DNA from: Bradyrhizobium sp. BTAi1
GTDB lineage: Bacteria; Pseudomonadota; Alphaproteobacteria; Rhizobiales; Xanthobacteraceae
Assembly: GCF_000015165.1 (NCBI RefSeq)
Contig: NC_009485.1
Coordinates: 4,917,501-4,981,500 of the forward strand
Direction of reading: 5' to 3'
Length of the DNA stretch: 64,000 nucleotides
How positions within the stretch are numbered: position 1 is the stretch's first letter; each line of letters starts with the position of its first letter. A program made the translations under genes and the position numbers. Below are positions 16,868 to 25,578 of the stretch, one piece after another. The notes below the pieces were generated by a model. It saw nothing but the letters and a program-made list of their open reading frames with translations. It did not search any database and was not told the origin of the DNA.

Positions 16868-17134
16868 TCAATGCGTGGCCATCCAGGCCCGGGCCTCGCG
16901 TTGCGCGGCAGCGATGTCGGCATCCGACATCTGCTCGGCGACCTCGCGTCGCATCGCCACCGCATCGACGCGTCCTTTCAGAGCCGCAAGATTGAACCAT
17001 TTGTGCGCGGCGATGAGATCCACGATCCCGTCGCGACCACTCGCATAGAGCATGCCGAGCTCGAACAGCACGTCCGCACTGCCCCCCTGCTCCGCGGTCG
17101 TCACGTCATCGAAATTGAGTTGCCCCTGAAACAT
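16868..17134 (-). CDS. Sel1-repeat small protein
   Basis: An 88-residue cytoplasmic protein containing one Sel1-like helical repeat: DVLFELGMLYASGRDGIVDLIAAHKWFNLAALKG, where the YxxGxxxxxDxxxAxxWFxxAAxxG pattern is visible. A helical tail rich in Ala, Arg and Glu follows (DADIAAAQREARAW). The ATG at 17134 has AAGGAG seven bases upstream and is preferred over longer frames. Such single-repeat proteins are widespread in Rhizobiales, have no assigned role and are probably protein-protein adaptors. No operon partner is evident. Confidence 0.75.
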   Translation of the reverse strand: MFQGQLNFDDVTTAEQGGSADVLFELGMLYASGRDGIVDLIAAHKWFNLAALKGRVDAVAMRREVAEQMSDADIAAAQREARAWMATH

Positions 17135-17918
17135 TGTCGCTCTCCTTCCTTCGCAAGGAGGCGGGTCGCTCACTGAGCCCAGCCCCCGTCCAACTGTTCA
17201 ACGCCTGATTAGTCCCCATGCCGTTTGTCGGCTTATGCGCGAAGGATGACCGATCAAGTTTGAAAGGCAGTTTAAACATCGTGCTGAAGGAAGCCTGAAC
17301 GGAAACCGCCCGATCTTTGGAGCCGGCCAGCAAATATTTGAAAGAGATCAGATTTTCTGAACTGGCAAAGAGCGGTTTACCGTTCTGTTTGGCAAACCTC
17401 TAACCATCCGGCCAACACCGGCGTAGCCACGCAACACGGCGTGGATGATCCGGTGACACGAGGCAGATCGCCGGCGCGCAGCAGGATGCGCGTACAAGAC
17501 GACGCCGTCCGGTGGCGGCACCGCTCAAGCGATGCGCCAATGCTCCGGCGGGAGATCGTATGATGGACTGGGAAGGAGGTCGTCAGGCACGCGGCACTCG
17601 GGCGGGTGCCAAGATCGAGGGCGTCGGCGAACACGTCAGGATCAGATCCCACATTGGTTCGAGAACCGCCGGTGAGATTGCAGACCGGAAACGCGATCTG
17701 CACCGAACGAAGAAATCCTGTTTCTTCTGCCGGACCGCACCGGGAGCGAGACCGCTCGCAAGTTCGATCCGACCGTTGACCTGATGTCTCGCCGACACCC
17801 TCTATCGTCGATTGGAGCTTCAGGAGATCTGCCTCGCTCTCGAAGAGCTGCGCCGACCTGCGTTCCAATGACGTGCCGGCATCAGTCTGCCGGGCTCATC
17901 TCGCACGGACTGCGAGAC
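17135..17918. other. Long intergenic region, no supported gene
   Basis: About 780 bases between the Sel1 gene and the Lys/Ala peptide. Several open frames exist on both strands, but none has a ribosome site, a plausible codon pattern or a recognisable motif. An AT-richer part (17320-17400) resembles a promoter region for the minus strand. It may hold decayed coding sequence. Confidence 0.4.
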
Positions 17919-18023
17919 TTACTTCTTCTTGGCGACCTTCTTGGTCTTCTTGGCAGTCTTCTTCGCCGCGGTCTTCGCGACCTTCTTCACTGCCTTCTTC
18001 GCCTTCTTCGCTTTCTTGGCCAT
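17919..18023 (-). CDS. Lysine/alanine-rich 34-residue peptide (histone H1-like)
   Basis: A short gene starting at the ATG at 18023 with GGAGGG six to eight bases upstream, a strong ribosome site. The peptide consists almost entirely of Lys and Ala with a few Thr and Val (blocks such as AKKAKKAKKAVKKVAK, then TAAKKTAKKTKKVAKKK). That composition resembles eukaryotic histone H1 tails and bacterial HctB/AlgP-like tails, and suggests nucleic-acid binding. A longer in-frame reading upstream exists but lacks a start signal. TopA in this window carries a similar C-terminal tail. Its role is unknown. Confidence 0.62.
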   Translation of the reverse strand: MAKKAKKAKKAVKKVAKTAAKKTAKKTKKVAKKK

Positions 18024-18490
18024 GTTGCCCTCCGATGTGAGATGGCTTAGTCGATGCGTGCACTCGGGAATCGAGCTGCACTCCTCATCGATACACCAAC
18101 GAGTGAAAAAAAACAGCTTCCGGCTTAAGGAAGTGTTGACACGCGCGCGCGCACGCGGCTGACGCAACGCGCGAAGCAGCGCGTCGGGCGACATCGAAAA
18201 TGCCGACGCGCGCGTCCGCAGCGGCGCGCCTGCTACTAATAGCGATCGCACGAAAAGCCTGCACTGCAAGCCATTTCCTGAACTACTGCATGATGCGACG
18301 AAAGCAGCTCGATGCGCGGAGCAGCGCGCAGACTCGCGCGATGAGAGCCGCTCGCGGACTCTGAGTCGTAAATTTTGGCAACGAAAAAATTTTCATTGCA
18401 CACGCCCTCGTGTGCGTTCGAGCGCTCGCCAAAGGTGGCTTTTTTGCGAATCGCGCGCGGCGATTCGCGGGACGCGAGGGCCAAACAAAA
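18024..18490. other. Intergenic region with GCGC-rich palindromes
   Basis: About 470 bases upstream of the Lys/Ala peptide and downstream of gatB. It contains an 18-base alternating purine-pyrimidine run (18140-18157, CACGCGCGCGCGCACGCG) that could favour Z-DNA, and many GCGCG palindromes. An AT-rich patch lies at 18370-18400 (aatttt/aaaatttt). The promoter of the peptide gene is presumably near 18040-18120. No other gene is supported. Confidence 0.4.
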
Positions 18491-18515
18491 ACGGCGCGCA
18501 CCATGTGCGCGCCGT
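18491..18515 (-). terminator. Intrinsic terminator of the gat operon
   Basis: A perfect 11-bp stem ACGGCGCGCAC / GTGCGCGCCGT with a 3-base loop, followed on the minus strand by TTTTTGTTTGG. It lies about 27 bases after the gatB stop. Confidence 0.92.
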
Positions 18516-18541
18516 CGGAACGAAGATGAGCGCTCGCGGTT

Positions 18542-20020
18542 TCAGATACCGAGCTTGCTCTTCAGGAGATCATTGACCGCCTGCGGGTTGGCCTTGCCGC
18601 CCGACGACTTCATCACCTGGCCAACGAACCAGCCGGCGAGTTGCGGCTTGGCCTTCGCCTGCGCGACCTTGTCCGGATTGGCGGCAATGATCTCATCGAC
18701 CACCTTCTCGATCGCGCCGAGATCGGTGACCTGCTTCATGCCGCGGCTTTCGACCAGCTCGCGCGGATCGCCGCCCTCGCTCCAGACGATCTCGAACAGA
18801 TCCTTGGCGATCTTTCCGGAGATCGTCCCCTCGCCGATCAGCGCGACGATGGCGGCGAGCTGCGCCGACGACACCGGCGACGACGCGATGTCGCGCCCTT
18901 CCTTGTTGAGGCGCCCGAACAGCTCGTTGATGACCCAATTGGCCGCCAGCTTGCCGTCACGGCCGCGGTCGGACAGCGCCTCCAGCACGCTCTCATAGAA
19001 CGCCGCGCTCTCGCGCTCGGCCACCAGCACGGAGGCGTCGTAGGGCGAGAGACCGAAATCGGCGATGAAGCGCGCCTTCTTCTGGTCCGGCAGCTCCGGC
19101 AGCGCGGCCTTCAGCGCGTCGACGAAGGCCTGGTCGAACTCGAGCGGCAACAGGTCAGGATCGGGGAAGTAGCGGTAATCATGCGCCTCTTCTTTCGAGC
19201 GCATCGACCGTGTCTCGCCCTTGTCGGGATCGAACCGCCGGGTTTCCTGCTCGATCGTGCCGCCGTCCTCGATGATCTCGATCTGGCGCCGCGCCTCGGC
19301 CTCGACCGCCTGGCCGATGAAGCTGATCGAGTTGATGTTCTTGATCTCGCAGCGGGTGCCGAGCGGCCCGCCCGGCTTGCGCACGGAGACGTTGACGTCG
19401 GCGCGCAAGCTTCCCTTCTCCATGTCGCCGTCGCAGGTGCCGAGATAGCGCAGGATCGAGCGCAGCTTGGTGACGTAGGCCTTGGCCTGCTCGGCGTCGC
19501 GGATGTCGGGCTTGGAGACGATCTCCATCAGCGCCACGCCGCAGCGGTTATAGTCGATATAGGACAGCGACGGCGACTGGTCGTGCAGCATCTTCCCGGG
19601 ATCCTGCTCGAGGTGCAGGCGCTCGATGCCGATCGTCGCGGTCTTGCCGCCGTCGAGCTCGACCGTGACCTCGCCCTCGCCCACGATCGGGTCCTTGTAC
19701 TGGCTGATCTGGTAGCCTTGCGGCAGGTCGGGGTAGAAATAGTTCTTACGGTCGAACACCGAGCGCAGGTTGATCTTGGCATTGAGCCCGAGCCCGGTGC
19801 GCACGGCCTGGCGCACGCACTCCTCGTTGATGACCGGCAGCATGCCGGGCATGGCCACGTCGACCAGCGAGACGTGGCTGTTGGGATCGCCGCCGAAGGC
19901 GGTGGAGGCGCCGGAGAACAGTTTCGACTTCGACGTGACCTGGGCATGGATCTCCATCCCGATCACGACTTCCCAGTCGCCGGTGGCGCCCTTCATCAGC
20001 TTGCCGCTGGTTGCCGTCAT
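18542..20020 (-). CDS. gatB: Asp-tRNA(Asn)/Glu-tRNA(Gln) amidotransferase subunit B
   Basis: The tRNA-binding and kinase subunit of GatCAB. The complex converts misacylated Glu-tRNA(Gln), and where needed Asp-tRNA(Asn), to the correct amide form in the cytoplasm. The 492 residues show WEVVIGMEIHAQVTSKSKLFSG at the start, then DRKNYFYPDLPQGYQISQY, RLHLEQDPGKMLHD (the GatB signature) and SLRADVNVSVR. The C-terminal YqeY-like helical tail ends in NPQAVNDLLKSKLG. The reading frame begins with a 4-bp overlap (ATGA) after the small gene upstream, and it is the last gene of the operon before a strong terminator. Confidence 0.97.
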   Translation of the reverse strand: MTATSGKLMKGATGDWEVVIGMEIHAQVTSKSKLFSGASTAFGGDPNSHVSLVDVAMPGMLPVINEECVRQAVRTGLGLNAKINLRSVFDRKNYFYPDLPQGYQISQYKDPIVGEGEVTVELDGGKTATIGIERLHLEQDPGKMLHDQSPSLSYIDYNRCGVALMEIVSKPDIRDAEQAKAYVTKLRSILRYLGTCDGDMEKGSLRADVNVSVRKPGGPLGTRCEIKNINSISFIGQAVEAEARRQIEIIEDGGTIEQETRRFDPDKGETRSMRSKEEAHDYRYFPDPDLLPLEFDQAFVDALKAALPELPDQKKARFIADFGLSPYDASVLVAERESAAFYESVLEALSDRGRDGKLAANWVINELFGRLNKEGRDIASSPVSSAQLAAIVALIGEGTISGKIAKDLFEIVWSEGGDPRELVESRGMKQVTDLGAIEKVVDEIIAANPDKVAQAKAKPQLAGWFVGQVMKSSGGKANPQAVNDLLKSKLGI

Positions 20021-20316
20021 GGCCCTGAACTCCCCATCAGCGCGGAGATGATCCGCTCAAATTCGATATCCAGCGCATCGGTGGCGACCTTCTGTCCGGC
20101 CTGGCGGTACCAGTAGCCGGCATTGCCGAGATCGCCCTCGACGCGGTGCAGATGCGCGTGCGCCCAGGCCGCTTCGCGGCCGGGCTCGTCCTGAATGATC
20201 CTGTGCGCCCGATCCCAATCGCCTTTCGCCAGCCACCACAGGCCAGCGAGCACCGGCGAGAGACCGGCCGCGGGCGCGTCGCCCGCGAGGCTGTGCTTGA
20301 AGTCGGTGACGCTCAC
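20017..20316 (-). CDS. Conserved hypothetical protein between gatA and gatB
   Basis: A 99-residue protein of unknown function. It overlaps gatA upstream as GTGA (start GTG at 20316) and gatB downstream as ATGA, so all three are translationally coupled. The sequence is helical with a TPR-like feel: LAGLWWLAKGDWDRAHRIIQDEPGREAAWAHAHLHRVEGDLGNAGYWYRQAGQ, i.e. paired helices with W/A/Y at repeat positions. There is no signal peptide, membrane segment or cysteine. Its location suggests a link to amide-tRNA synthesis or simply genomic hitchhiking; neither can be shown. Confidence 0.8.
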   Translation of the reverse strand: MSVTDFKHSLAGDAPAAGLSPVLAGLWWLAKGDWDRAHRIIQDEPGREAAWAHAHLHRVEGDLGNAGYWYRQAGQKVATDALDIEFERIISALMGSSGP

Positions 20317-21788
20317 CACCACCGGACCGGCGTGAAGCGGCCCGCCGCCTGCTCGATCACCTCGCCGAGCGAGAACAACGTCTCCTCGTCGAACGGACGG
20401 CCGATCAGTTGCAGCCCGAGCGGCAGGCCCTGGCTATCCTTGCCGGCGGGCACCGCGATACCCGGCAGACCCGCCATGTTCACCGTGACCGTGAAGATGT
20501 CGTTGAGATACATCTCGACCGGATCGGCGCCGCCCTTCTCGCCGATGCCGAAGGCGGCGGACGGCGTCGCGGGGGTGAGGATCGCGTTCACGCCCTTGGC
20601 GAAGCAGTCCTCGAAATCCCTCTTGATGAGGGTACGGACCTTCTGCGCCCGGATATAATAGGCGTCGTAATAGCCGGCCGAGAGCACATAGGTGCCGATC
20701 ATGACGCGGCGCCGCACCTCGGGCCCGAACCCTTCGGCGCGGGTGTTCTCGTACAACTCGCCGATGGACTTGCCCGACACCCGCAGGCCGTAACGGACCC
20801 CATCGTAGCGCGCGAGGTTCGACGACGCCTCGGCCGGCGCCACGATGTAATAGGCCGGCAGCGCGTATTTGGTGTGCGGCAGCGACACTTCGACCAGCTC
20901 GGCGCCGGCCGCCTTGAGCCAGTCCGCGCCATCGCTCCACAGCTTCTCGATCTCGGCCGGCATGCCATCGAGCCGATATTCCCGGGGAATGCCGATCTTC
21001 ATCCCCTTCACGGACCGGCCGATCGCGGCCTCATAGTCCGGCACGGGGATGTCGACGGAGGTCGTATCCTTCGGATCGTGGCCGGCCATCGAGCGCAGCA
21101 GGATCGCGGCGTCGCGGGTCGAGCGCGCGATCGGACCGGCCTGGTCGAGCGACGAGGCGAAGGCAACGATGCCCCAGCGCGAGCAGCGGCCATAGGTCGG
21201 CTTGATTCCGACGGTGGCGGTGAACGCCGCGGGTTGACGGATCGAGCCGCCGGTGTCGGTCGCGGTCGCGCCCATGCACAGCAGCGCCGCCACTGCAGAG
21301 GCCGAGCCGCCGGACGAGCCGCCCGGCACCAGGGTCGTGTTGGAGCCTTCGCGACGCCACGGGTTGCCCACGGGGCCGAAGCACGAGGTCTCGTTGGACG
21401 AGCCCATCGCGAACTCGTCATTGTTGAGCTTGCCGAGCATGACCGCGCCATCGCGCCAGAGCTGCGAGGTCACGGTGGACTCGTAGGTCGGCACGAAATT
21501 GCCGAGGATCTTCGAACAGGCCGTGGTGCGAACGTCCTTGGTCGCGAACAGGTCCTTGATCCCCAAGGGAATGCCGGCCAGCGGCCCGGCCTCGCCCTTG
21601 CCGATCCTGGCATCGGCCTCGCGCGCCATCGCGCGCGCCTGGTCCGGCGTTTCCATCACGAAGGCGTTGAGGGCGCGCGCCTCCTCCATCGCCTTGAGAT
21701 GGGCGTCGGTCAGCTCGAGCGACGTGAAGGTCTTGCTCGCAAGGCCCTTACGGGCCTCGGCGAGCGTCAGGGAAGTCAAATCGGTCAT
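20313..21788 (-). CDS. gatA: Asp-tRNA(Asn)/Glu-tRNA(Gln) amidotransferase subunit A
   Basis: The glutaminase subunit of GatCAB, a member of the amidase-signature family that releases ammonia from glutamine. The 491 residues carry the Ser-cisSer-Lys machinery. The lysine is in PLGIKDLFATKDV. The signature LVPGGSSGGSASAVAALLCMGATATDTGGSIRQPAAF contains GGSSGGS and TDTGGSIRQPA. GLPLGLQLIGRPFDEETLF lies near the C-terminus. It overlaps the small 88-residue gene upstream by 4 bp and the 99-residue gene downstream by 4 bp. Confidence 0.97.
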   Translation of the reverse strand: MTDLTSLTLAEARKGLASKTFTSLELTDAHLKAMEEARALNAFVMETPDQARAMAREADARIGKGEAGPLAGIPLGIKDLFATKDVRTTACSKILGNFVPTYESTVTSQLWRDGAVMLGKLNNDEFAMGSSNETSCFGPVGNPWRREGSNTTLVPGGSSGGSASAVAALLCMGATATDTGGSIRQPAAFTATVGIKPTYGRCSRWGIVAFASSLDQAGPIARSTRDAAILLRSMAGHDPKDTTSVDIPVPDYEAAIGRSVKGMKIGIPREYRLDGMPAEIEKLWSDGADWLKAAGAELVEVSLPHTKYALPAYYIVAPAEASSNLARYDGVRYGLRVSGKSIGELYENTRAEGFGPEVRRRVMIGTYVLSAGYYDAYYIRAQKVRTLIKRDFEDCFAKGVNAILTPATPSAAFGIGEKGGADPVEMYLNDIFTVTVNMAGLPGIAVPAGKDSQGLPLGLQLIGRPFDEETLFSLGEVIEQAAGRFTPVRWW

Positions 21789-22051
21789 TTATTGATCGGG
21801 CTGCAGAAGAAGGGGGAAAGTGTCTTGTCGTCGGCCGCGTCGTCGGCAAAGAATTTATTCATCTTCGCCTTCGCGTTGTCGGCATTGGCCTTGGTCGCAT
21901 TGGCCGCCTCGAGCTGGTCGAGGATCTCGTTCACGGTCTTGTCGGGATCGGCGGCCTTGCCCTGCCGCTCCATCGCGTCGAGATAATCCATATAGGCCTT
22001 GTAGGCCGCTTCATCGTCGCAGAGCAGGCACATGGCGTTGGCTCGCTTCAT
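21785..22051 (-). CDS. Small conserved hypothetical protein between gatC and gatA
   Basis: An 88-residue helical protein of unknown function. It begins MKRANAMCLLCDDEAAYKAYMDYLDAM with a CxxC pair (MCLLCDD). A charged helical middle (ADPDKTVNEILDQLEAANATKANADNAKAKMNKFF) and a C-terminal FFCSPINK with a third cysteine follow. Its stop overlaps the gatA start as ATGA, and it starts about 50 bases after gatC. The cysteine arrangement could bind a metal, but nothing identifies the role. It is cotranscribed with gatCAB. Confidence 0.75.
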   Translation of the reverse strand: MKRANAMCLLCDDEAAYKAYMDYLDAMERQGKAADPDKTVNEILDQLEAANATKANADNAKAKMNKFFADDAADDKTLSPFFCSPINK

Positions 22052-22104
22052 CGGTTGGAGGAGCGGATCACGCGGCGAATGCGCGCCATCCAGCGACCCC
22101 TTGG

Positions 22105-22392
22105 CTATTCCACCACCTTCGGCACCAGGAAGAAATGGTTCTCGGTTGCCGGCGCGTTCTTGACGATGTCGTCGGCGATCTCGCCGTCATTGACCACGTC
22201 CTGGCGCTTCTTCATCGCCATCGGCGTGACCGAGGTCATCGGCTCGACGCCCTCGACATTGACCTCGGAGAGCTGCTCGACGAAGTTCAGCATCGCGTTG
22301 AGCTCGCCCTGCAGATGCGGGACCTCGGCGTCAGTGACAGCGATCCGCGCCAATTGCGCGATCCGGCGGACGGTGGCGGCATCGACCGACAT
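22105..22392 (-). CDS. gatC: Asp-tRNA(Asn)/Glu-tRNA(Gln) amidotransferase subunit C
   Basis: The small subunit that clamps GatA to GatB and is needed for assembly of the amidotransferase. The 95 residues match family length: MSVDAATVRRIAQLARIAV at the start (the VxxIAxLARI helix), then LNAMLNFVEQLSEVNVEGVEPMTSVTPMAMKKRQDVV (the VEPxxxV loop) and a C-terminal NHFFLVPKVVE. The ATG at 22392 is chosen over an extended frame that runs upstream without homology. It is the first gene of the gatC-x-gatA-y-gatB operon. Confidence 0.96.
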   Translation of the reverse strand: MSVDAATVRRIAQLARIAVTDAEVPHLQGELNAMLNFVEQLSEVNVEGVEPMTSVTPMAMKKRQDVVNDGEIADDIVKNAPATENHFFLVPKVVE

Positions 22393-22501
22393 TATATAGG
22401 GCCTCACGGGACAGGATGAACCCGCCCTATAGCAGAGGCCGCTTTCGCGCCGCAACCGGCAGCCGCTGGACTTTCCGGGGACGGCGGCCCCGCCCGAAGC
22501 C

Positions 22502-23578
22502 TCAGCCCGCGATCGTCGCAAGGCGCGCCAGCGCCTGTTCGGCCAGCGTTCGCGTCAGGTCAGCCGCCGGTATCTCGCGGCCTAGCGGCAGCGCCTGCCC
22601 GGCCCAGAGATTTGTGAAATCCACTTTGCCCTGCTTCTCGGCCGCCGCCTTGAGCGGGCCGAGCGCGGTCGCCGCATGCGGAAAGGCCGGCGCCTCCGGC
22701 GCGATCGGCCCGACCTCGCGCATCACCCGGTTGGCGACGCCGCGCGCAAGCCGGCCGGTCATCACATTGGTGATGACCGTGGATTCGTCGCTGGCGGCCG
22801 CGAGCGCGGCGCGCGCGGGACCGCTGACCTTGGACTCCGGACAGCGCAGATAGGCGCTGCCGATCTGGACGCCGGACGCGCCGAGCGCAAAGGCGGCAGC
22901 AATGCCGCGCGCATCGGCAATGCCGCCCGCCGCGATCACCGGGACCTTCACCGCATCGACCACCTGCGGCACCAGCGCGAGCGTGCCAACCTGCTCAGCC
23001 AATTTGTCGGTCAGGAACATACCGCGATGGCCGCCGGCCTCCGCCCCCTGCGCGATGATGATGTCGGCGCCGTTCCGCTCCAGCCACACCGCCTCGCGGA
23101 CCACTGTCGCCGAGGCCATCACGACCGCCCCGGTCGCCTTCACCCGCGCCAGCAGCGTCGGCTCCGGCAGGCCGAAATGGAAACTGACGATCTCCGGCTT
23201 CAGCTCCTCGACGACGGCGCACATCGCCGCGTCGAACGGCGCACGGTTGGCCGCCGTGACCGGCGCCGCCGGATCGACGCCGTACTCCTGATAATAGGAG
23301 TCGAGACGTTGTTTCCAGCCAGCCTCGCGCGCAGCATCCGCCTCCACGGGGGTATGGCAGAAGAAGTTCACATTGATCGGCGCCGATAAGCGCTGACGGA
23401 TGATGTTCACCTGCTCCCGCGCCTTTTCGGCGGAGAGCATCGCGCAGGGCAGCGAACCCAGTCCGCCACCTTCCGCGACCGCGATGACGAGATCGGCATC
23501 CATCACGCCGGCCATCGGCGCCAGGACGATCGGATGTTCGGTCTTGACGACATCGAGAAAGCGACGATCGGGCCACAT
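22502..23578 (-). CDS. Nitronate monooxygenase-like flavoprotein, copy 1
   Basis: An FMN-dependent TIM-barrel oxidoreductase that may oxidise alkyl nitronates to carbonyl compounds and nitrite. The 358 residues show IVLAPMAGVMDADLVIAVAEGGGLGSLPCAM (FMN-binding first strands) and ISFxFG-like IVSFHFGLPEP. The active-site loop ADIIIAQGAEAGGHRGMF carries the GGH histidine. Then PVIAAGGIADARGIAAAFALGASGVQIGSAYL binds phosphate. It starts 3 bases after its paralogue's stop, so the pair are cotranscribed; a LysR gene is divergent to them. True substrates are uncertain, as many family members act on other compounds. Confidence 0.87.
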   Translation of the reverse strand: MWPDRRFLDVVKTEHPIVLAPMAGVMDADLVIAVAEGGGLGSLPCAMLSAEKAREQVNIIRQRLSAPINVNFFCHTPVEADAAREAGWKQRLDSYYQEYGVDPAAPVTAANRAPFDAAMCAVVEELKPEIVSFHFGLPEPTLLARVKATGAVVMASATVVREAVWLERNGADIIIAQGAEAGGHRGMFLTDKLAEQVGTLALVPQVVDAVKVPVIAAGGIADARGIAAAFALGASGVQIGSAYLRCPESKVSGPARAALAAASDESTVITNVMTGRLARGVANRVMREVGPIAPEAPAFPHAATALGPLKAAAEKQGKVDFTNLWAGQALPLGREIPAADLTRTLAEQALARLATIAG

Positions 23579-23581
23579 GGT

Positions 23582-24583
23582 TCACCTCGCAGTTTCGTTG
23601 AGTTCCGCCGGCCGCCAGGATGAGTTGCGCTGCCCTTGCAGGATCCGCTCGGCCTCGCTGACGATGCGCTGAACGATCTCGCCGGCCGCCGGAATATCAT
23701 GGATCAGGCCGACCGCCTCGCCAGCGATGACGGCGGCGACATCGAAATTGCCATCGGTCCGAGCCTTGACGTAGTCGGCGGACACGCGTTCGACCTGCTG
23801 CAGCAGCTCGACCTCGCGGCCGAGCCAGCGTCGCGCGTGATCGTTGATCAGGCAGCGGCCGGTAAACGGCGCCGGCCAGACATTGTTGCGCGACAGGTCG
23901 AAGATGATGCCGCGCACGGTCTCGCCAGCGCGCGCTGCGCAGATGCGCCGCTTGGCTTCATCGGCACCGGCGGCTTCCTGACTGGCGTAGAAGCGCGTGC
24001 CGAGCAGCACGCCATCCGCGCCGAGCGACAGCATGGCCGCAAGTCCGCGGCCGTCGGCAAGTCCGCCCGCAGCCACCACCGGCACGCGGCCGGCGGCGAG
24101 ATCGACGATCGCAGGCACGATGTCGAGCGTGGTGCGCGAGGCGCCATGGCCGCCGGCTTCAGTTCCCTGCGCGATCAGGATGTCGGCGCCGGCGGCAAGC
24201 GCCTGCTCTGCCATCGCTTCATCCTGCACCTGGCAGATCAGCAGCGCGCCGGCCTGCTTGATCGCGGACGCAAAGCACCGGGGATCACCGAATGACAGCA
24301 TCACGGCCGTGGGCTTCGCCGCCAGCGCGATGTCGAGCAGGTCGGGCTGCTTCGCCAGCGACCAGGTGATGAAGCCGATGCCGAACGGCATCTGCAGGCC
24401 GCCGAGCTTGGCGCTCTCCTGCACGAGCCACGCGCGATTGCCGTATCCGCCGCCGAGAATGCCGAGGCCGCCGGCGCGGCTGACGGCGCGCACCAGATTG
24501 GCGTTGGCAACACCATCCATCGGGGCCAGCAGGATGGGATGGCAGACCCCAAGCCTCTCCGTCAGCAGTGTCCTCAGCGCCAT
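23582..24583 (-). CDS. Nitronate monooxygenase-like flavoprotein, copy 2
   Basis: A 333-residue FMN-binding TIM-barrel enzyme, paralogous to the gene 3 bases downstream. Visible motifs: HPILLAPMDGVANANLVRAVSRAGGLGILGGGYG, MLSFGDPRCF, ADILIAQGTEAGGHGASRTT with the family GGH, and PVVAAGGLADGRGLAAMLSLGADGVLLGTRF. It is the first gene of the pair, about 100 bases from the divergent LysR start, so LysR is the likely regulator. The two copies differ enough (shorter middle and different C-terminus) to suggest distinct substrates or a heteromeric enzyme. Confidence 0.87.
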   Translation of the reverse strand: MALRTLLTERLGVCHPILLAPMDGVANANLVRAVSRAGGLGILGGGYGNRAWLVQESAKLGGLQMPFGIGFITWSLAKQPDLLDIALAAKPTAVMLSFGDPRCFASAIKQAGALLICQVQDEAMAEQALAAGADILIAQGTEAGGHGASRTTLDIVPAIVDLAAGRVPVVAAGGLADGRGLAAMLSLGADGVLLGTRFYASQEAAGADEAKRRICAARAGETVRGIIFDLSRNNVWPAPFTGRCLINDHARRWLGREVELLQQVERVSADYVKARTDGNFDVAAVIAGEAVGLIHDIPAAGEIVQRIVSEAERILQGQRNSSWRPAELNETAR

Positions 24584-24687
24584 GCAGGTCTCCTCGCCTC
24601 TGGACGCGGACTCTAGGCGGGGCTAGCATTCTCTCAAAATGAATACTTGAGAACTCTGCCATCGCAGATTCAAAACGGGGATCGACC

Positions 24688-25578
24688 GTGGAACTAAGCG
24701 ACCTGCAGACTTTCGCGGCCGTCGCGCGCACGGGCGGCATCACGCGCGCCGCCGAAGCTCTCAACACGGTGCAGTCCAACGTCACGCAGCGGATCAAGGC
24801 CTTGGAGGCCGAGATCGGCACCGCATTGTTCGAACGCCACAGCCGCGGCATGACTCTCACCGGCGCCGGACTGCGCCTGTTGCCCTATGCCGACCGGATC
24901 GCCGCGCTATCGCGCGAAGCCCTGCTCGCCGCGCGCGACGACGGCGAGCCGATGGGGCCGCTGCTGATCGGCTCGATGGAGACGACCGCGGCAGTGCGCC
25001 TGCCGACACGCCTTGCGGATTTTCACCGGCGCTTCCCTTCCGTGGCCTTGAGCCTGCGCACGGCGCCGACAGCGGATCTGGTGGCTGGCGTTCTGGACGG
25101 AACGCTCGACGGCGCATTCGTGGCCGGCCCGATCGAGCATCCCGACCTCACCGGCGTGGTCGCCTTCGAGGAAGAACTCGTGCTGGTGACAGCCCGGCGC
25201 TTCGAGACGCTGGCGGCGTTGCGTGCCGCGACCGCCGCGTCGGGTCCGACCGCGCTGGTGTTCCGGGCCGGCTGCACCTACCGGCAACGTCTGGAGCAGG
25301 TCTTCAACGAGTTCGGCTGGCCCGCCGCAGCCCGCATCGAACTCGGCACGCTCGACGGCATGATCGGCTGCGTGGCCGCCGGCATGGGCGTCGCACTGCT
25401 ACCCCGCGCGGTGGTGACGCGGCATGAGATGATCGGCAGCGTCGGCCTGCACACGCTCACGCCATCTCATGCGCGGGTCGATACGCTTTTCATCCATCGC
25501 CGCGCGGCGCATCGCAGCAGCGCACTCTCGGCGTTCATGGCGGGGCTGGCGGGCCGGGGTCACGACATCGCGGCGTGA
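24688..25578 (+). CDS. LysR-family transcriptional regulator
   Basis: A 296-residue regulator. The N-terminal winged helix-turn-helix reads LSDLQTFAAVARTGGITRAAEALNTVQSNVTQRIKALEAEIGTALFERHSRGMTLTGAG, with RAAEALNTVQSNVTQRIKALE the recognition region. A periplasmic-binding-like effector domain follows. The GTG start at 24688 has GGGG about seven bases upstream. It is divergent from the nitronate monooxygenase pair and probably controls it in response to a substrate-related ligand; that is inferred from position. A T-N11-A type site should lie in 24584-24687 but I could not fix one. Confidence 0.92.
   Translation: MELSDLQTFAAVARTGGITRAAEALNTVQSNVTQRIKALEAEIGTALFERHSRGMTLTGAGLRLLPYADRIAALSREALLAARDDGEPMGPLLIGSMETTAAVRLPTRLADFHRRFPSVALSLRTAPTADLVAGVLDGTLDGAFVAGPIEHPDLTGVVAFEEELVLVTARRFETLAALRAATAASGPTALVFRAGCTYRQRLEQVFNEFGWPAAARIELGTLDGMIGCVAAGMGVALLPRAVVTRHEMIGSVGLHTLTPSHARVDTLFIHRRAAHRSSALSAFMAGLAGRGHDIAA

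Noticed and set aside
17377..17868. Possible 163-codon gene in the long gap before the Lys/Ala peptide
   Set aside because: No ribosome site, Cys/Ser/Arg-rich composition and no motif; treated as intergenic.
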